The translations under genes and the position numbers were made by a program. Source: Mesorhizobium ventifaucium (GTDB taxonomy: Bacteria > Pseudomonadota > Alphaproteobacteria > Rhizobiales > Rhizobiaceae). Taken from it: 64,000 nucleotides of DNA. A model generated the notes under the pieces. It ran no database searches, was not told where the DNA came from, and worked only from the letters and a program-made list of their open reading frames with translations. The stretch covers positions 62,001 to 126,000 of the forward strand of contig NZ_CAKXZS010000012.1 of assembly GCF_935822925.1 (NCBI RefSeq), written 5' to 3'. This document shows positions 38,980 to 48,056 of this stretch, one piece after another. How positions within the stretch are numbered: the first letter of the stretch is position 1; every line of letters starts with the position of its first letter.

Positions 38980-39835
38980 TTTGAGAGGCGTAGCAAGTTC
39001 GACAAAATTGAATCTCCGAAGGGGAGAGCGGAACCATGGGCGGGAGATTTCCATCGACGAGGCATACGCAAAAATGCGAGGCGGCCAAGCCTATGGCGGC
39101 GCTCAGTGGGAGAAAGGACTCGACTGCTTCATCCCCGCATATCTAGGAGATCGCGTTGGTTATCACCGGCTCACCACCATCGAGCATTGTGGAATTTCGG
39201 AGACTCTGATCCTCGTAGCCGAGAATGGACATTCAATAAGAGCGACGGCGGAGCAACAGTTCAAAGTCCCTGTCGATGAAGGGGAGGGCGACGGCATCTT
39301 CCGCCCTCTTCGAGAACTGCGTAGTGGAGATCGCATTTTTGTTCGGAGCGAAGAAAAGGCGAGCGGGGGCAGAAAGCCTAACCGTCCACGCAAGGTCATC
39401 CATTCGGTACCCCATCATCCGTATGCAAGTCGCCAGGTCGTCGCGGGCAAAGACTACAAACGAACAGCCAACGCGAGACTTGTTCTCGAAGCGCAATTAA
39501 ATGGAATTTCATTGGATGATTTCATAGAAATCTTGCGCAGAGACCCTGCACGGGCGGCGAACCTGCGATATTTGGACCCGGGTCTCGAGGTGCACCACAA
39601 GGATGAGAATCCACTGAACGATTCCCCCGAGAACCTTATAGCCATCACAAGTGACGATCACTATCAAATTCATGCCAAGGAGAAGCAGAAGCATTTTGGT
39701 GACGTACTTCTAAAAGAATGCCGTGTACGTAGTATAACACCATATAAACGGGAGACTGTCTTCAACATTTCTTTAGACGACCCCTACAGAGCATACATTG
39801 CGCATTGCTTCATTCTTGCAGACAAGGATGGATGA
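38969..39835 (+). CDS. Intein-like Hint domain protein with embedded HNH endonuclease
   Basis: The 288-aa frame contains a Hint N-terminal half (CFIPAYLGDRVGYHRLTTIE; GHSIRATAEQQFKV; RPLRELRSGDRIFV), an HNH nuclease insert (LEVHHKDENPLNDSPENLIA; ITSDDHYQIH) and a Hint C-terminal half (VRSITPYKRETVFNISLDDP; YIAHCFILADKDG). Inteins end in His-Asn followed by Cys, Ser or Thr; that terminus is missing here, so self-splicing is unlikely. The TTG start at 38969 overlaps the truncated ATPase. GC content is lower than in neighbours. It may be a degenerate intein or a free-standing homing endonuclease. Confidence 0.65.
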   Translation: MTSDLRGVASSTKLNLRRGERNHGREISIDEAYAKMRGGQAYGGAQWEKGLDCFIPAYLGDRVGYHRLTTIEHCGISETLILVAENGHSIRATAEQQFKVPVDEGEGDGIFRPLRELRSGDRIFVRSEEKASGGRKPNRPRKVIHSVPHHPYASRQVVAGKDYKRTANARLVLEAQLNGISLDDFIEILRRDPARAANLRYLDPGLEVHHKDENPLNDSPENLIAITSDDHYQIHAKEKQKHFGDVLLKECRVRSITPYKRETVFNISLDDPYRAYIAHCFILADKDG

Positions 39836-40363
39836 CCTCCTGGTCTGTCTCAATTGAGACACTGCCGGTACGGACCTGTGCACTTGTCATCTGGAATGCT
39901 TACGCCACATAACACCACTTCCCCGCTCGATACGCGTGAGTATTTTTCGTGACCGCCTTTGATAGTAACCGCGTCATCCTCCGACCTCTAAAAGTGGTCT
40001 CACGCCTCTTGCCTTGGCGCCCGATAACTCAGCTCTCGCGCGTTCGCAGATAGCATCTACCGAGGGTTTGGCGACCGTCACTAGCTAGGGGCCAATCTTT
40101 TCATTTCTGTTCACACGGGGCGGTGAGGATCAAATCGCCGATGCCGGTGCAAAGCTCACCGCATGGCTTAGAGCAGCGGACATTCAAGTCGAATCCTGCC
40201 GCCGCTCTATCTTCCTTGCTTGAGCATCGGATTTTCCCAAAATCGGTACCCACTTTTGCGTTCAATGCTCTAGGCGCTGTCTCCAAGCCTAGTGACAAAC
40301 TTCGAGCACGGCGCGGCGGCTGTCATCGCGGGTTATCCGTCCGCAAAATCGGAAGCAGAAAAT

Positions 40364-40377
40364 TGCAATGGGTTGCA
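40364..40377. repeat. TGCAAC-type palindrome, copy 2 (one mismatch)
   Basis: TGCAATGGGTTGCA differs from the consensus at one base and extends to TTGCAATGGGTTGCAA. Confidence 0.6.
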
Positions 40378-40534
40378 AAACACCCATCTGCGGGGCGTTC
40401 TTGGGTTCCGATTGCGCAGTTGCCACTTTGGCGTCGCCGAAGCTCAGGTTGGCGGTGATGATGAGGTGGGTTCGGTCGTCGCGCCTTTATCCCGGCTCAT
40501 CAGTGGTGGCCAGTGCTCTAGAGAGCGCCAAATT

Positions 40535-40548
40535 TGCAACGGGTTGCA
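40535..40548. repeat. TGCAAC-type palindrome, copy 3 (exact)
   Basis: TGCAACGGGTTGCA is followed by CCAA, as in copy 6 at 60192. Confidence 0.7.
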
Positions 40549-40702
40549 CCAACTTCAACCCAGTGAGGCGAACCCCTCGCGATATGGTCGCCACCTCGGT
40601 TTAGTCAAACCTCACTTTGCTGTCATCCAGGCTTTGTATCGGCGCGCTCGCGTTTGCTGGTCGAGCGCAGCCGCTAAGATCAGTCCGTTCCAGTCGAATG
40701 GA

Positions 40703-41298
40703 TCAGGAAGCAGCCGTTCCGTTCAGGACAACTACGGTCCGGGCCGTCGTCTTAACTTCAGGCGCGCCTTCGCAAGCGCGCAGATGGCTGGCCGGACCCC
40801 CTTCGCTGTGCTTGCAATCGGGGAACTGATTGCATCCGCGGAACACCGTTCCGTTCCTGTCGCGCTTCTCGACCATCTCGCCCACCAGGCACACAGGGCA
40901 TTGACGCAAGGCAGCATGCTGAAGAACGACGCCTGTTCTACGTCGCTCTAACGCGCGCCAGCCGAGGCGTGTACCGCCTTCGATTGTCTCGAAGCGCACT
41001 TCATCCCCGGCGATCGGATATAGCTGGATGGCTGACGGCAGTTGGTGAATAGGGGTTTCAGGGCGGGGAATTACCAGATTGAGCAGCTCGTCGTCCTCGA
41101 TGCGGCTCAGCACGCCATAATCGCCTTCACTCACATCAAGCAGAACCGTGTAGTCGGCCTTCAGCCCTTTGGCCCGGTGAAAGGATAAACCCGAAACCTC
41201 GATATCGGCGAAGGAGGGCGCGATCCCGCCGAACGGGTCGAGCACATTGTACCGCCATAGAATTAGGACCTTGAGTTTGGCACCCGGTTTGTTGCGCT
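40703..41298 (-). pseudogene. Remnant of a UvrD/helicase IV-type DNA helicase with topoisomerase zinc finger
   Basis: The minus strand encodes a helicase C-terminal stretch (LSFHRAKGLKADYTVLLDVS; IEDDELLNLVIPRPE), then a Cys4 zinc finger (CPVCLVGEMVEKRDRNGTVF; RGCNQFPDCKHS). This order matches UvrD-family helicases with a topoisomerase-type zinc finger. The frame has no helicase core upstream: it begins near KPGAKLKVLILWRYNVLDPF and is preceded by a stop. The motif VI segment expected between the two parts is absent from this strand and lies inverted on the plus strand (40921-40974). The gene is therefore truncated and rearranged. Confidence 0.72.
40921..40974 (+). pseudogene. Inverted UvrD motif VI fragment
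   Basis: The plus strand reads EERRLFYVALTRASRGVY, an unmistakable motif VI of superfamily 1 helicases. It lies between minus-strand pieces of the same helicase type, so a small internal inversion explains it. Confidence 0.7.
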
Positions 41299-41543
41299 AC
41301 TACGCGGCGATGCCGCCTAGAGCTAATCCTGATCATATTCTATGGGTAGAATATACTACAAAAAATTTCAGCCGCTGCCCCCCAGCAAGTCATCCCCTGG
41401 GATGACCGATGACGATTGGATTCCAATCCCATGAGGCTGCGCCTGCGGCCGGCAGTTTAAGCTTTTAGGCAATCAGGGATTCACACGAGCGAGGTCACGT
41501 GTTACGCTTCGCCCTGAGCGCGAAGGGGTGCGTGTGGGATTAG

Positions 41544-42602
41544 ATGGCCAGAAGTGATCTCCTAGTTTCATTGGTGAAGGCAGGAGCGTCTGGCGACCGT
41601 TCGACATTGACCACGACCGTCGAGGCACTGGTCGCCGAAGAACGCGCCAAAAGCCATCATGTCCTGGCCGACAAGCTCCACCGGGCGCTGGCGTCGGTGC
41701 CGGTTACCGCGTCGAGTGAACTGCGCCGAAGCGGCGCGCCGGGCCGCGACTTCGTCATCGAATCAGAACCGCGCGTCGGGCTCGACAGCCTGATCCTGAC
41801 GCTGCCGGCCGATCGTCTGACCCGCCAGCTCGTCGAGGAGCATCACCGCGCAGACCTCTTGCGCGCGCAGGGCATGCAGCCGCGCCACCGCGTCTTGCTC
41901 TCCGGACCGCCGGGCAACGGCAAGACTTCGCTGGCCGAGGCGATCGCCGAGGCGGTGGCCGTGCCTTTGCTCACCGTTCGCTACGACGCATTGGTCGGTG
42001 CCTATCTGGGCGAGACTAATGCGCGCCTTGCACGGCTATTCGACTATGTCCGAGCGACACCCTGTGTCCTTTTCTTCGATGAGTTCGACGCGGTCGGTAA
42101 AGAGCGTGGCGACATTCATGAGACCGGCGAGATCAAGCGCGTGGTCTCTTTTCTCCTGATGCAGCTCGACCAGCTACCGAGCTATGTTGTCGTGGTCGCT
42201 GCCACCAACCATGCAGAGCTGCTAGATCGCGCGGTCTGGCGCCGCTTCCAGCTGCGCATCGACATGCCACAGCCGTCGCGCGAAGCCGCTGCCGTGCTGA
42301 TCGAGCGCTTTTTCGAGGCATGGCCCGAGCCGGCCGGACTGTCGGCCACTCAGGTTGCTACTCAAATGGGGCGATCGAGCTTTGCCGACATCTTCGAGTT
42401 TTGCCAGAATATCCGGCGGCGGCATATATTGTCCCAGGGCGGCGAGACGCTTCAGCGCGTCCTCACGCAGGAACTTCGCCTGTGGAAAACCCGCATAAAG
42501 CCGGAGAGCGATGGCCAACCCACCGAACCAACCGCTGCTGCGCCTCGGCGCTCCCGCAGCGATCCCAAGAAAGACCGGCGGGGGAATACCCCGCGCGCGT
42601 AA
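41544..42602 (+). CDS. ietA: AAA-family ATPase of an IetAS-type anti-phage system
   Basis: This 352-aa ATPase has Walker A GPPGNGKT (121-128), Walker B VLFFDEFD (175-182), a sensor-1 region VVVVAATNH (~215-223) and a likely Arg finger in AVWRRF. The N-terminal ~110 residues (MARSDLLVSLVKAGASGDRS; VEALVAEERAKSHHVLADKL) are typical of ATPases paired with a subtilisin-like protease. Such pairs were reported as the two-gene defence system ietAS. The ATPase probably controls or unfolds substrates for the protease. The next gene starts 92 bp before the end of this one. All motifs look intact. Confidence 0.85.
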   Translation: MARSDLLVSLVKAGASGDRSTLTTTVEALVAEERAKSHHVLADKLHRALASVPVTASSELRRSGAPGRDFVIESEPRVGLDSLILTLPADRLTRQLVEEHHRADLLRAQGMQPRHRVLLSGPPGNGKTSLAEAIAEAVAVPLLTVRYDALVGAYLGETNARLARLFDYVRATPCVLFFDEFDAVGKERGDIHETGEIKRVVSFLLMQLDQLPSYVVVVAATNHAELLDRAVWRRFQLRIDMPQPSREAAAVLIERFFEAWPEPAGLSATQVATQMGRSSFADIFEFCQNIRRRHILSQGGETLQRVLTQELRLWKTRIKPESDGQPTEPTAAAPRRSRSDPKKDRRGNTPRA

Positions 42603-45030
42603 GCTCGCGCCGGCCGAGCAGGCCGAAACGCCCGCAGGCCAGAAACTCACCGGCCTCGCGGCGCAGCTCGACGCCAACACGCCGATGCTCCAGCTCCGCG
42701 CCGACCCGGATGCGCTCGCACCCGAGCGCCTGCTCGTCTTCGAGCTGACCGGCGGAGTGATGCAGTTCACCGAGGCCGTCCGCCTCGTGCCAGGACTAGA
42801 ATTTCTCGGTGCGGAGGATCTCGACGAGGATGAGCTCGACAAGAGCCCTGCGGTCTATCTTATGGTGCCGAGCGAAGCGGCGCTGCGCAACATCGTAACT
42901 TTGTGGCGTGGCTGGCAGCAGAACGGCACCGTGCCGCCCCGCTTCAGCGCCTGGAAAGTCATGCTCTCGCAGCTGCGCGACATCCGACCTTGGGGACCGC
43001 AGGACCGCGTCACGCCGGCCGATCATGATGTTCTCGTCGAGGAATATGCGCGCGACGCTGCACTCACCCGCGTCGAGGTCGAGCTTGTCTTTCGTCGCAA
43101 TGGCGATGCGACCGAGGCCGAGGCGCGCGCCGGCGTTCTCGCCGTCGGCGGCGCAGTCGTGTCGCGCTCGCGGATCACCGGCGCCGGCTATCATGCGCTG
43201 CTTGCCGACCTGCCAGGCCCCGCACTGGCCAGTGTCATCGCCCGCGACCCCGCCGGACTTGCCGGCGCCGAGGCGGTGCTACAAATCAGGCCGCAGAGCA
43301 TCTTCCAGCTCATGCCGTCCGAAGAGGTTGATGGGCTGCCGAACGGCGGCGCGCCGGCGCTCGATGGCGATCCAATCGCCGCGATCTTCGATGCCGTCCC
43401 CTTATCGCAGCATCCGCGCTTGGACGGCACGCTCAGCGTCGATGATCCCTTCGACTTGGAAGGCCTTGCGGTCGGGGCACGCAAGCACGGTACGGCGATG
43501 GCAAGCGCCGTCGTCCACGGCGACATCAACGGCGCCTGGGGCCGCCCGCTCGAACGCCGCGTTCATTTCGTCAACATGCTCTATGCGACGGCCGATCCCA
43601 ACCAGCCCGAACGCTTTCCAGACCTTTTGCCCGCTGATATGTTCGAGCGCGCGATCCTCGCCATGCGCACCGGCGACGCACCGACCGCGCAACACGTCCT
43701 GATCGTTAACGCCTCGCTCGGTGATCCCAACAAGCCCTTTGCTGGGCGGCTCTCGGGCTGGGCGCGCGTCGTCGATCATCTCGCCAGCACCTACGGCATC
43801 CTATTTGTGATCAGCGCCGGCAACCATCATTCAGCGCTCGAAACCCTGAATATGACCGCCGGCGCGTTCGAGGCGCTTGGAGCCGCTGAGCGCGTGCGGG
43901 TGGCGCTCCGCGCGAGCGCCGCGCAAATGGCGACGCGGCGCGTGCTGGCACCGGCCGAGGCGATGAACGCTATCACAGTCGGCGCGTTGCATGCCGATCA
44001 GTTCGCCTACCCACATCCGTTGCCGGCCTTTCACTTCGACGTCTGGGCAGAAACCGGCCTCTGTTCAGTGTCTAGCGCGCTCGGGCCCGGATACAATGGC
44101 GCGACCAAGCCCGAGATATTGGCACCGGGCGGTCGCCATAATGTCCGCTTGTCGCCGCAAGGCGATCATCACCGGTTGCAACCGCTCTCCACCAACGCCG
44201 CCGCCTTCGGCGGGATCGCGGTCGCCGCACCGCCGTCGGCGACCTCGCTTGGACCCAACATCGTCGCCCGCTCGATCGGCACAAGCGTCGCCGCCGCACT
44301 CGCGACAGGGGTCGCCGCCCGCGCGCATGAAGCGCTGGAGGCCGCGTACCCCGATTTCGGCGCGCTCCCGAGCGCGCAGCGTGCCTGCCTTTTGAAGGCG
44401 CTCTTGGTGCATGGCGCGCGCTGGACAAGTGCGCGCAATTTGCTGATCGAAGTGCTGGGACCGCCCGAGGGCAAATATAGCTATCGCCAGAAGGACAATG
44501 TCCGCCGCTATATCGGCTACGGTGCCTACGATCCCGACCTCATCATCAGCTGCGCAAACGATCGCGCAACCTTGTGGGCGGTCGGCACGCTCGCGGCCGA
44601 TCAAGGCAAGCGCTTCCGCATCCCTTGGCCGGCTGCGATGACTGCCAAGGCGCAGCCGCATGGTGTCTCGGCGACGCTCGCCTGGTTCTCGCCGCCGCGT
44701 CCCGGCGCGGTCGCCTATCGCGCGGTGCGGATGAAGATCGTCGAGCCGACACAGCTCGGCACCGCTGGCATCAAGGCGAGCGGAGTCCAGCCCGATCCAA
44801 AGCAATCACATAAGGGAACGGTGGTCCATCGCCGCTGGGACGGCGACAAGGCCGCAGCGATGGCGGCCAACGGCTTCTTTGATCTCGATGTGCAGCGGGA
44901 AGCCGACGATGGCGTCACGCCCGCCGATTTCGCAATTGTCGTCACTTTAGAAATGCCTGGCGAAGTCGCGATCTACAGTCAGGTGCTTAACCGCGTGGCG
45001 CTGAAACCGGCGGTGCCAGTCGCGGTTTGA
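42511..45030 (+). CDS. ietS: Subtilisin-like (S8) serine protease of an IetAS-type anti-phage system
   Basis: This 839-aa S8 protease has a probable triad D294 (AAIFDAVPLSQHP), H326 (RKHGTAMASAVVHGD) and S592 (SIGTSVAAALATG), with the oxyanion Asn N438 in VISAGNHH. A long N-terminal region of about 280 residues and a C-terminal beta-rich region flank the core. No signal peptide is visible, so it acts in the cytoplasm. The start MANPPNQPLLRLGAPAAIPR is typical of the family and lies inside the end of the ATPase gene, a 92-bp overlap that implies co-regulation. How it recognises phage is unknown. Confidence 0.87.
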   Translation: MANPPNQPLLRLGAPAAIPRKTGGGIPRARKLAPAEQAETPAGQKLTGLAAQLDANTPMLQLRADPDALAPERLLVFELTGGVMQFTEAVRLVPGLEFLGAEDLDEDELDKSPAVYLMVPSEAALRNIVTLWRGWQQNGTVPPRFSAWKVMLSQLRDIRPWGPQDRVTPADHDVLVEEYARDAALTRVEVELVFRRNGDATEAEARAGVLAVGGAVVSRSRITGAGYHALLADLPGPALASVIARDPAGLAGAEAVLQIRPQSIFQLMPSEEVDGLPNGGAPALDGDPIAAIFDAVPLSQHPRLDGTLSVDDPFDLEGLAVGARKHGTAMASAVVHGDINGAWGRPLERRVHFVNMLYATADPNQPERFPDLLPADMFERAILAMRTGDAPTAQHVLIVNASLGDPNKPFAGRLSGWARVVDHLASTYGILFVISAGNHHSALETLNMTAGAFEALGAAERVRVALRASAAQMATRRVLAPAEAMNAITVGALHADQFAYPHPLPAFHFDVWAETGLCSVSSALGPGYNGATKPEILAPGGRHNVRLSPQGDHHRLQPLSTNAAAFGGIAVAAPPSATSLGPNIVARSIGTSVAAALATGVAARAHEALEAAYPDFGALPSAQRACLLKALLVHGARWTSARNLLIEVLGPPEGKYSYRQKDNVRRYIGYGAYDPDLIISCANDRATLWAVGTLAADQGKRFRIPWPAAMTAKAQPHGVSATLAWFSPPRPGAVAYRAVRMKIVEPTQLGTAGIKASGVQPDPKQSHKGTVVHRRWDGDKAAAMAANGFFDLDVQREADDGVTPADFAIVVTLEMPGEVAIYSQVLNRVALKPAVPVAV

Positions 45031-45176
45031 ATTTCAGAAATGCCCGCCCAGCCCAAGAGCGGACGTTCGCAAATTGGGTGTGAACATTCTAACCTAAAAG
45101 CGCACAGAACCTATTTCCCAACGTCCTCTTTAACTCGACGACCGAGCGGAGAGCTCTTCGAGGCTGCCACCCACCA

Positions 45177-45410
45177 TCACGCGGCGACGAGCAAAATCAA
45201 TAGAAGGACTATGTTTAACGCGAGTAAAAGTTGGACGCAGCGGAGGTGTGACTCAAGTTTGGCATCGGTGACATTTTTGGGAGAGATATTGTCAACGCGT
45301 GCAGCTTCCTGCGCCAATTCATGGGGGACGTTCACCGAGCGCAAGGCAGCGTAGAGTTCTCCGTAGACCAAGGCCACTGTCGCCCTCCTTGCAGACGAAA
45401 TTTGCGTCAA
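45177..45410 (-). CDS. Small C-tail-anchored membrane protein (77 aa), function unknown
   Basis: The protein has a polar helical N-terminal part (VYGELYAALRSVNVPHELAQ; VDNISPKNVTDAKLESHLRC) and one C-terminal membrane segment (LLLALNIVLLLILLVAA). This resembles coiled-coil/TM small proteins frequent near phage and island genes. It is convergent with the protease gene. Lower GC than neighbours. A true gene is likely, but its link with the defence pair is unproven. Confidence 0.5.
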   Translation of the reverse strand: MTQISSARRATVALVYGELYAALRSVNVPHELAQEAARVDNISPKNVTDAKLESHLRCVQLLLALNIVLLLILLVAA

Positions 45411-45571
45411 ACAGGCCGCGTGAACGGCATAAGGCTACCTACCGCATAGCAAGCTTACGATACAAACTTGAGAGAAAGTGAACTTGCTTCCGCGCCGTAG
45501 TTCGCTCTCTATCCGTAAGAATTACACGTACGTTCGGTAACAAGCGCATCACCAGTACAATGACTGCGTGG

Positions 45572-45916
45572 TCAGTCTTGGTCGAATCCATCTGCATTCC
45601 TCTTGTTCTCTGGTTGTTGGTCCAACTGGAGAGCCCGCTTTTGCGGACTTATAGGCGAACCAATTTTGACATATTGGGCATGCTCTCTATCCTGGTTCTG
45701 CCTCTCTTTTTCTTTCTCTTCTGCCGCCGTTCGGGTTTTCTGCCGCTTTCGCTCTGCTTCGTCATCAGCACGTCGTTGCCTGATCAGCGGCAGTTCCGCA
45801 CTCGAAACCAGGGGTATTGGATTGCTGTGTCGGCAACTCTGCTTCGGCAGCGGGCCATACCGGATGAGAACTATGTTGCCTTGGTCATCGTAAGCGTAGT
45901 CATCACTGTTGGACAT
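45572..45916 (-). CDS. Hypothetical charged protein (114 aa), uncertain
   Basis: The frame starts MSNSDDYAYDDQGNIVLIRY and contains a Lys/Glu/Arg-rich probable coiled coil (EAERKRQKTRTAAEEKEKER). The opposite strand offers a hydrophobic frame of 157 codons over the same bases. I favour the minus strand because of its natural-looking start and polar composition, but no family supports it. Confidence 0.3.
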   Translation of the reverse strand: MSNSDDYAYDDQGNIVLIRYGPLPKQSCRHSNPIPLVSSAELPLIRQRRADDEAERKRQKTRTAAEEKEKERQNQDREHAQYVKIGSPISPQKRALQLDQQPENKRNADGFDQD

Positions 45917-46236
45917 GAGGGTTCTTCGCTAAGGTCGGGACAGGTTTGGTACCCAGTCGCCGTACTCGGGTGCCGCTTTTGCGATGGCCTCGTGATTGTC
46001 GCCGAAGCGTTCGCCGTCTGGAGGTTAGGCTAGCCGCGAATTCTTGCCTTCGAAAGCCTCGACGAGTGATGCGTATGCAGGACTGGGGCACCCGCGAAAC
46101 AATACCGTCTTGCTTCCCTTTTGATACTCCGCAGACAATGAGTAACATACCACTGCTTTAGCTTTTCAGCGAAGTCAAGCGAGATTGTCACTTATCGTCT
46201 GTAGACCGATAGTCGACGGGCCTTGACCCTGTTGGC

Positions 46237-46443
46237 GTGGACATTCGTGAACGCCTCGCCCGAAACCTGCGCAAAATGCGGCAGCAGAAAAATTTGTCGC
46301 AGGAGGCTTTTGCCCACGACGTCGGCATCCACCGCACCTACATATCCGACCTCGAGCGTGGGGCCAGGAATCCAACCATTACGATCATCGATAAACTTGC
46401 GCGGTTCCTGGGCGTAACACCAGGGACTTTGTTAGACGAATAA
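46237..46443 (+). CDS. XRE-family helix-turn-helix regulator
   Basis: This 68-aa Cro/C1-type DNA-binding protein consists of one HTH_3 domain (LRKMRQQKNLSQEAFAHDVG; IHRTYISDLERGARNPTITI). The size and form resemble controller proteins of restriction-modification or other selfish modules. The start is a GTG at 46237. No modification gene lies next to it, so it may be an orphan regulator of the accessory region. Confidence 0.85.
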   Translation: MDIRERLARNLRKMRQQKNLSQEAFAHDVGIHRTYISDLERGARNPTITIIDKLARFLGVTPGTLLDE

Positions 46444-46620
46444 ATATAACTTAGTTCACCGCCATAGTGTTCCTATCTGAAGCATAGCGTGCCGCGCGGA
46501 TAACCGGACCGGATGGAAGTTCTCCCGTGCGTAGCGCTGCATTGTCTGCACTTTTTGCTGGAAGCGTCATTTACTCCCATCCAAAGCGCCGTTGGCACGC
46601 CGTTCGATGGGCTTATCAGA

Positions 46621-46635
46621 TTGCAACGCTTGCAA
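46621..46635. repeat. TTGCAACGCTTGCAA palindrome (variant of the island motif)
   Basis: TTGCAA arms flank CGC. It resembles the TGCAACGGGTTGCA family but with a different centre. Confidence 0.4.
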
Positions 46636-46744
46636 TGGCGCCGCCTCGGGACGACCGACCACGTCGATGCTTGCGGCTAGACGATACTTGCGGCTAAATC
46701 AGGAAACGAACGTGACGTTCCTGGTAAAAAAATCAGCAGAACGG

Positions 46745-46758
46745 TGCAATCCGTTGCA
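46745..46758. repeat. TGCAAC-type palindrome, copy 4 (one mismatch, inverted)
   Basis: TGCAATCCGTTGCA is the reverse complement of TGCAACGGATTGCA. It lies 66 bp before copy 5. Confidence 0.6.
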
Positions 46759-46810
46759 AAAAGTGGCGCGAAGCCAGTGCTCGGGAACGTCCTCGTTATG
46801 GGACGATTTT

Positions 46811-46824
46811 TGCAACGGGTTGCA
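46811..46824. repeat. TGCAAC-type palindrome, copy 5 (exact)
   Basis: TGCAACGGGTTGCA is embedded in the longer dyad TTTTGCAACGGGTTGCAAAA. Confidence 0.7.
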
Positions 46825-47146
46825 AAATCGCGCTGTTTGTCGACAGTCCTAAGGCGGGCCTGGTCAACCTTTGATGCTATCCCGACGTCTGGGCCACGCA
46901 GTGGGATGCTAGAACAGGATCAAGGGGGCGTCGCTTTTGCGCCGTAGCCAACGTCCGCTCCTGGCGCCCGAAACAGCCTTCGCGACACGTGTCATTTAAC
47001 GGCGGGATGGGGGCCGAAGAACGAACCCGCTGCGCGGGAGGGCGCCTGCGGTTGAGGTAGAGATCAGGGACCGGTCGTCGCGCCTGCATTGAGCGTTGTT
47101 CGGCGGCGGCAGAGCATGGCGGGCTTCTTCAACAAGGAGGCTGACC

Positions 47147-48054
47147 ATGCCCTATCCTGTTCTTGATGCACCTTTCAGTCCACTTCGTCAGCGGCTGATC
47201 GACGACATGAACATGCGGCGTTTCTCACGGGAGACGCAGCGCAACTATCTCCGCGACATCGGACGCCTGGCGACGTTCCTCGGGCGTTCACCAGACACAG
47301 CGACCGCCGACGACCTGCGTCGGTTCCAGATCGAGCAGCAGGAGGACGGCGTTCCTGTTCCCACGATGAACAGCATCGTGTCGGCGCTGCGCTTCTTCTT
47401 CACGCATACGGTCGATCGTCCCGATCTGGCGCGCAAGCTCGTTCGGCTGGCGCACCCGCGCACGCTGCCGGTGGTGCTGAGCCGCGACGAGGTCGCCCGG
47501 CTGCTCAATGCCACCACCTGCCTGAAGCACCAGGCCACATTGTCGGTCGCCTATGGTGCGGGCCTGCGCGTGGCGGAGGTGTCGACGCTGAAGGTCGCCG
47601 ACGTCGACGGCGAGCGGATGTTGCTCAGGGTCGAGCGCGGCAAGGGCGGACGCTACCGCAATGCCATGCTCTCGCAGGACCTGCTCACTCTGCTGCGCCA
47701 ATGGTGGAAGGTCGGACGCCAGCAGGGCGTGATGCACCGCGACGGCTGGCGTTCCCGGGACAGCATCCGATGAAGCCGATCAGCACGCGGCAGCTCCATC
47801 GCATCGTCGTCGAGGCGGCGCAGGCCGCCGACATCGCCAAGCGGGTCGGGCCGCACACGCTGCGCCACAGCTTCGCCACCCACCTGCTGGAGGACGGCAC
47901 CGACATCCGGGTCATCCAGGTCCTGCTTGGGCATGCCAAGCTAAATAGCACCGCCTTCTACACCAAGGTCGCGACCCGGACGGTGCGCACCGTCACGAGC
48001 CCGCTCGACAAGCTTGGCCTCTTCAAGCCGGAAGAGATCTCACCCGACGGCTGA
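47147..48054 (+). pseudogene. Integrase of the IS91-type element, frameshifted
   Basis: The first part starts at ATG 47147 with AAGGAGG upstream and encodes the SAM-like domain and the catalytic start (FSRETQRNYLRDIGRLATFL; YGAGLRVAEVSTLKVADVDG). Near 47750 the frame is lost: GGCTGGC-GTTCCCGGGACAG lacks one base expected for GWLFPGQHP. The remainder (STRQLHRIVVEAAQAADIAK; GPHTLRHSFATHLLEDGTDI; VLLGHAKLNSTAFYTKVATR) continues in another frame to 48054. Catalytic R, H-x-x-R, H and Y are all present, but split between frames. Confidence 0.82.
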
Positions 48055-48056
48055 GC

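Larger units (their letters stand above)
39836..40702. other. 867-bp gap with two TGCAAC-type palindromes
   Basis: I find no convincing gene here. The region is a patchwork of short frames. It contains palindrome copies at 40364-40377 and 40535-40548 and probably consists of old insertion scars. Confidence 0.5.
46444..47146. other. 703-bp gap with three TGCAA-type palindromes
   Basis: No supported gene is present. The region carries palindromes at 46621-46635 (variant), 46745-46758 and 46811-46824, and then the left flank of the IS91-type element. Confidence 0.5.

Noticed and set aside
45560..46033. Plus-strand frame with hydrophobic segments
   Set aside because: Its hydrophobic stretches mirror a charged, Lys/Glu-rich frame on the other strand, and there is no ribosome-binding site or family support.
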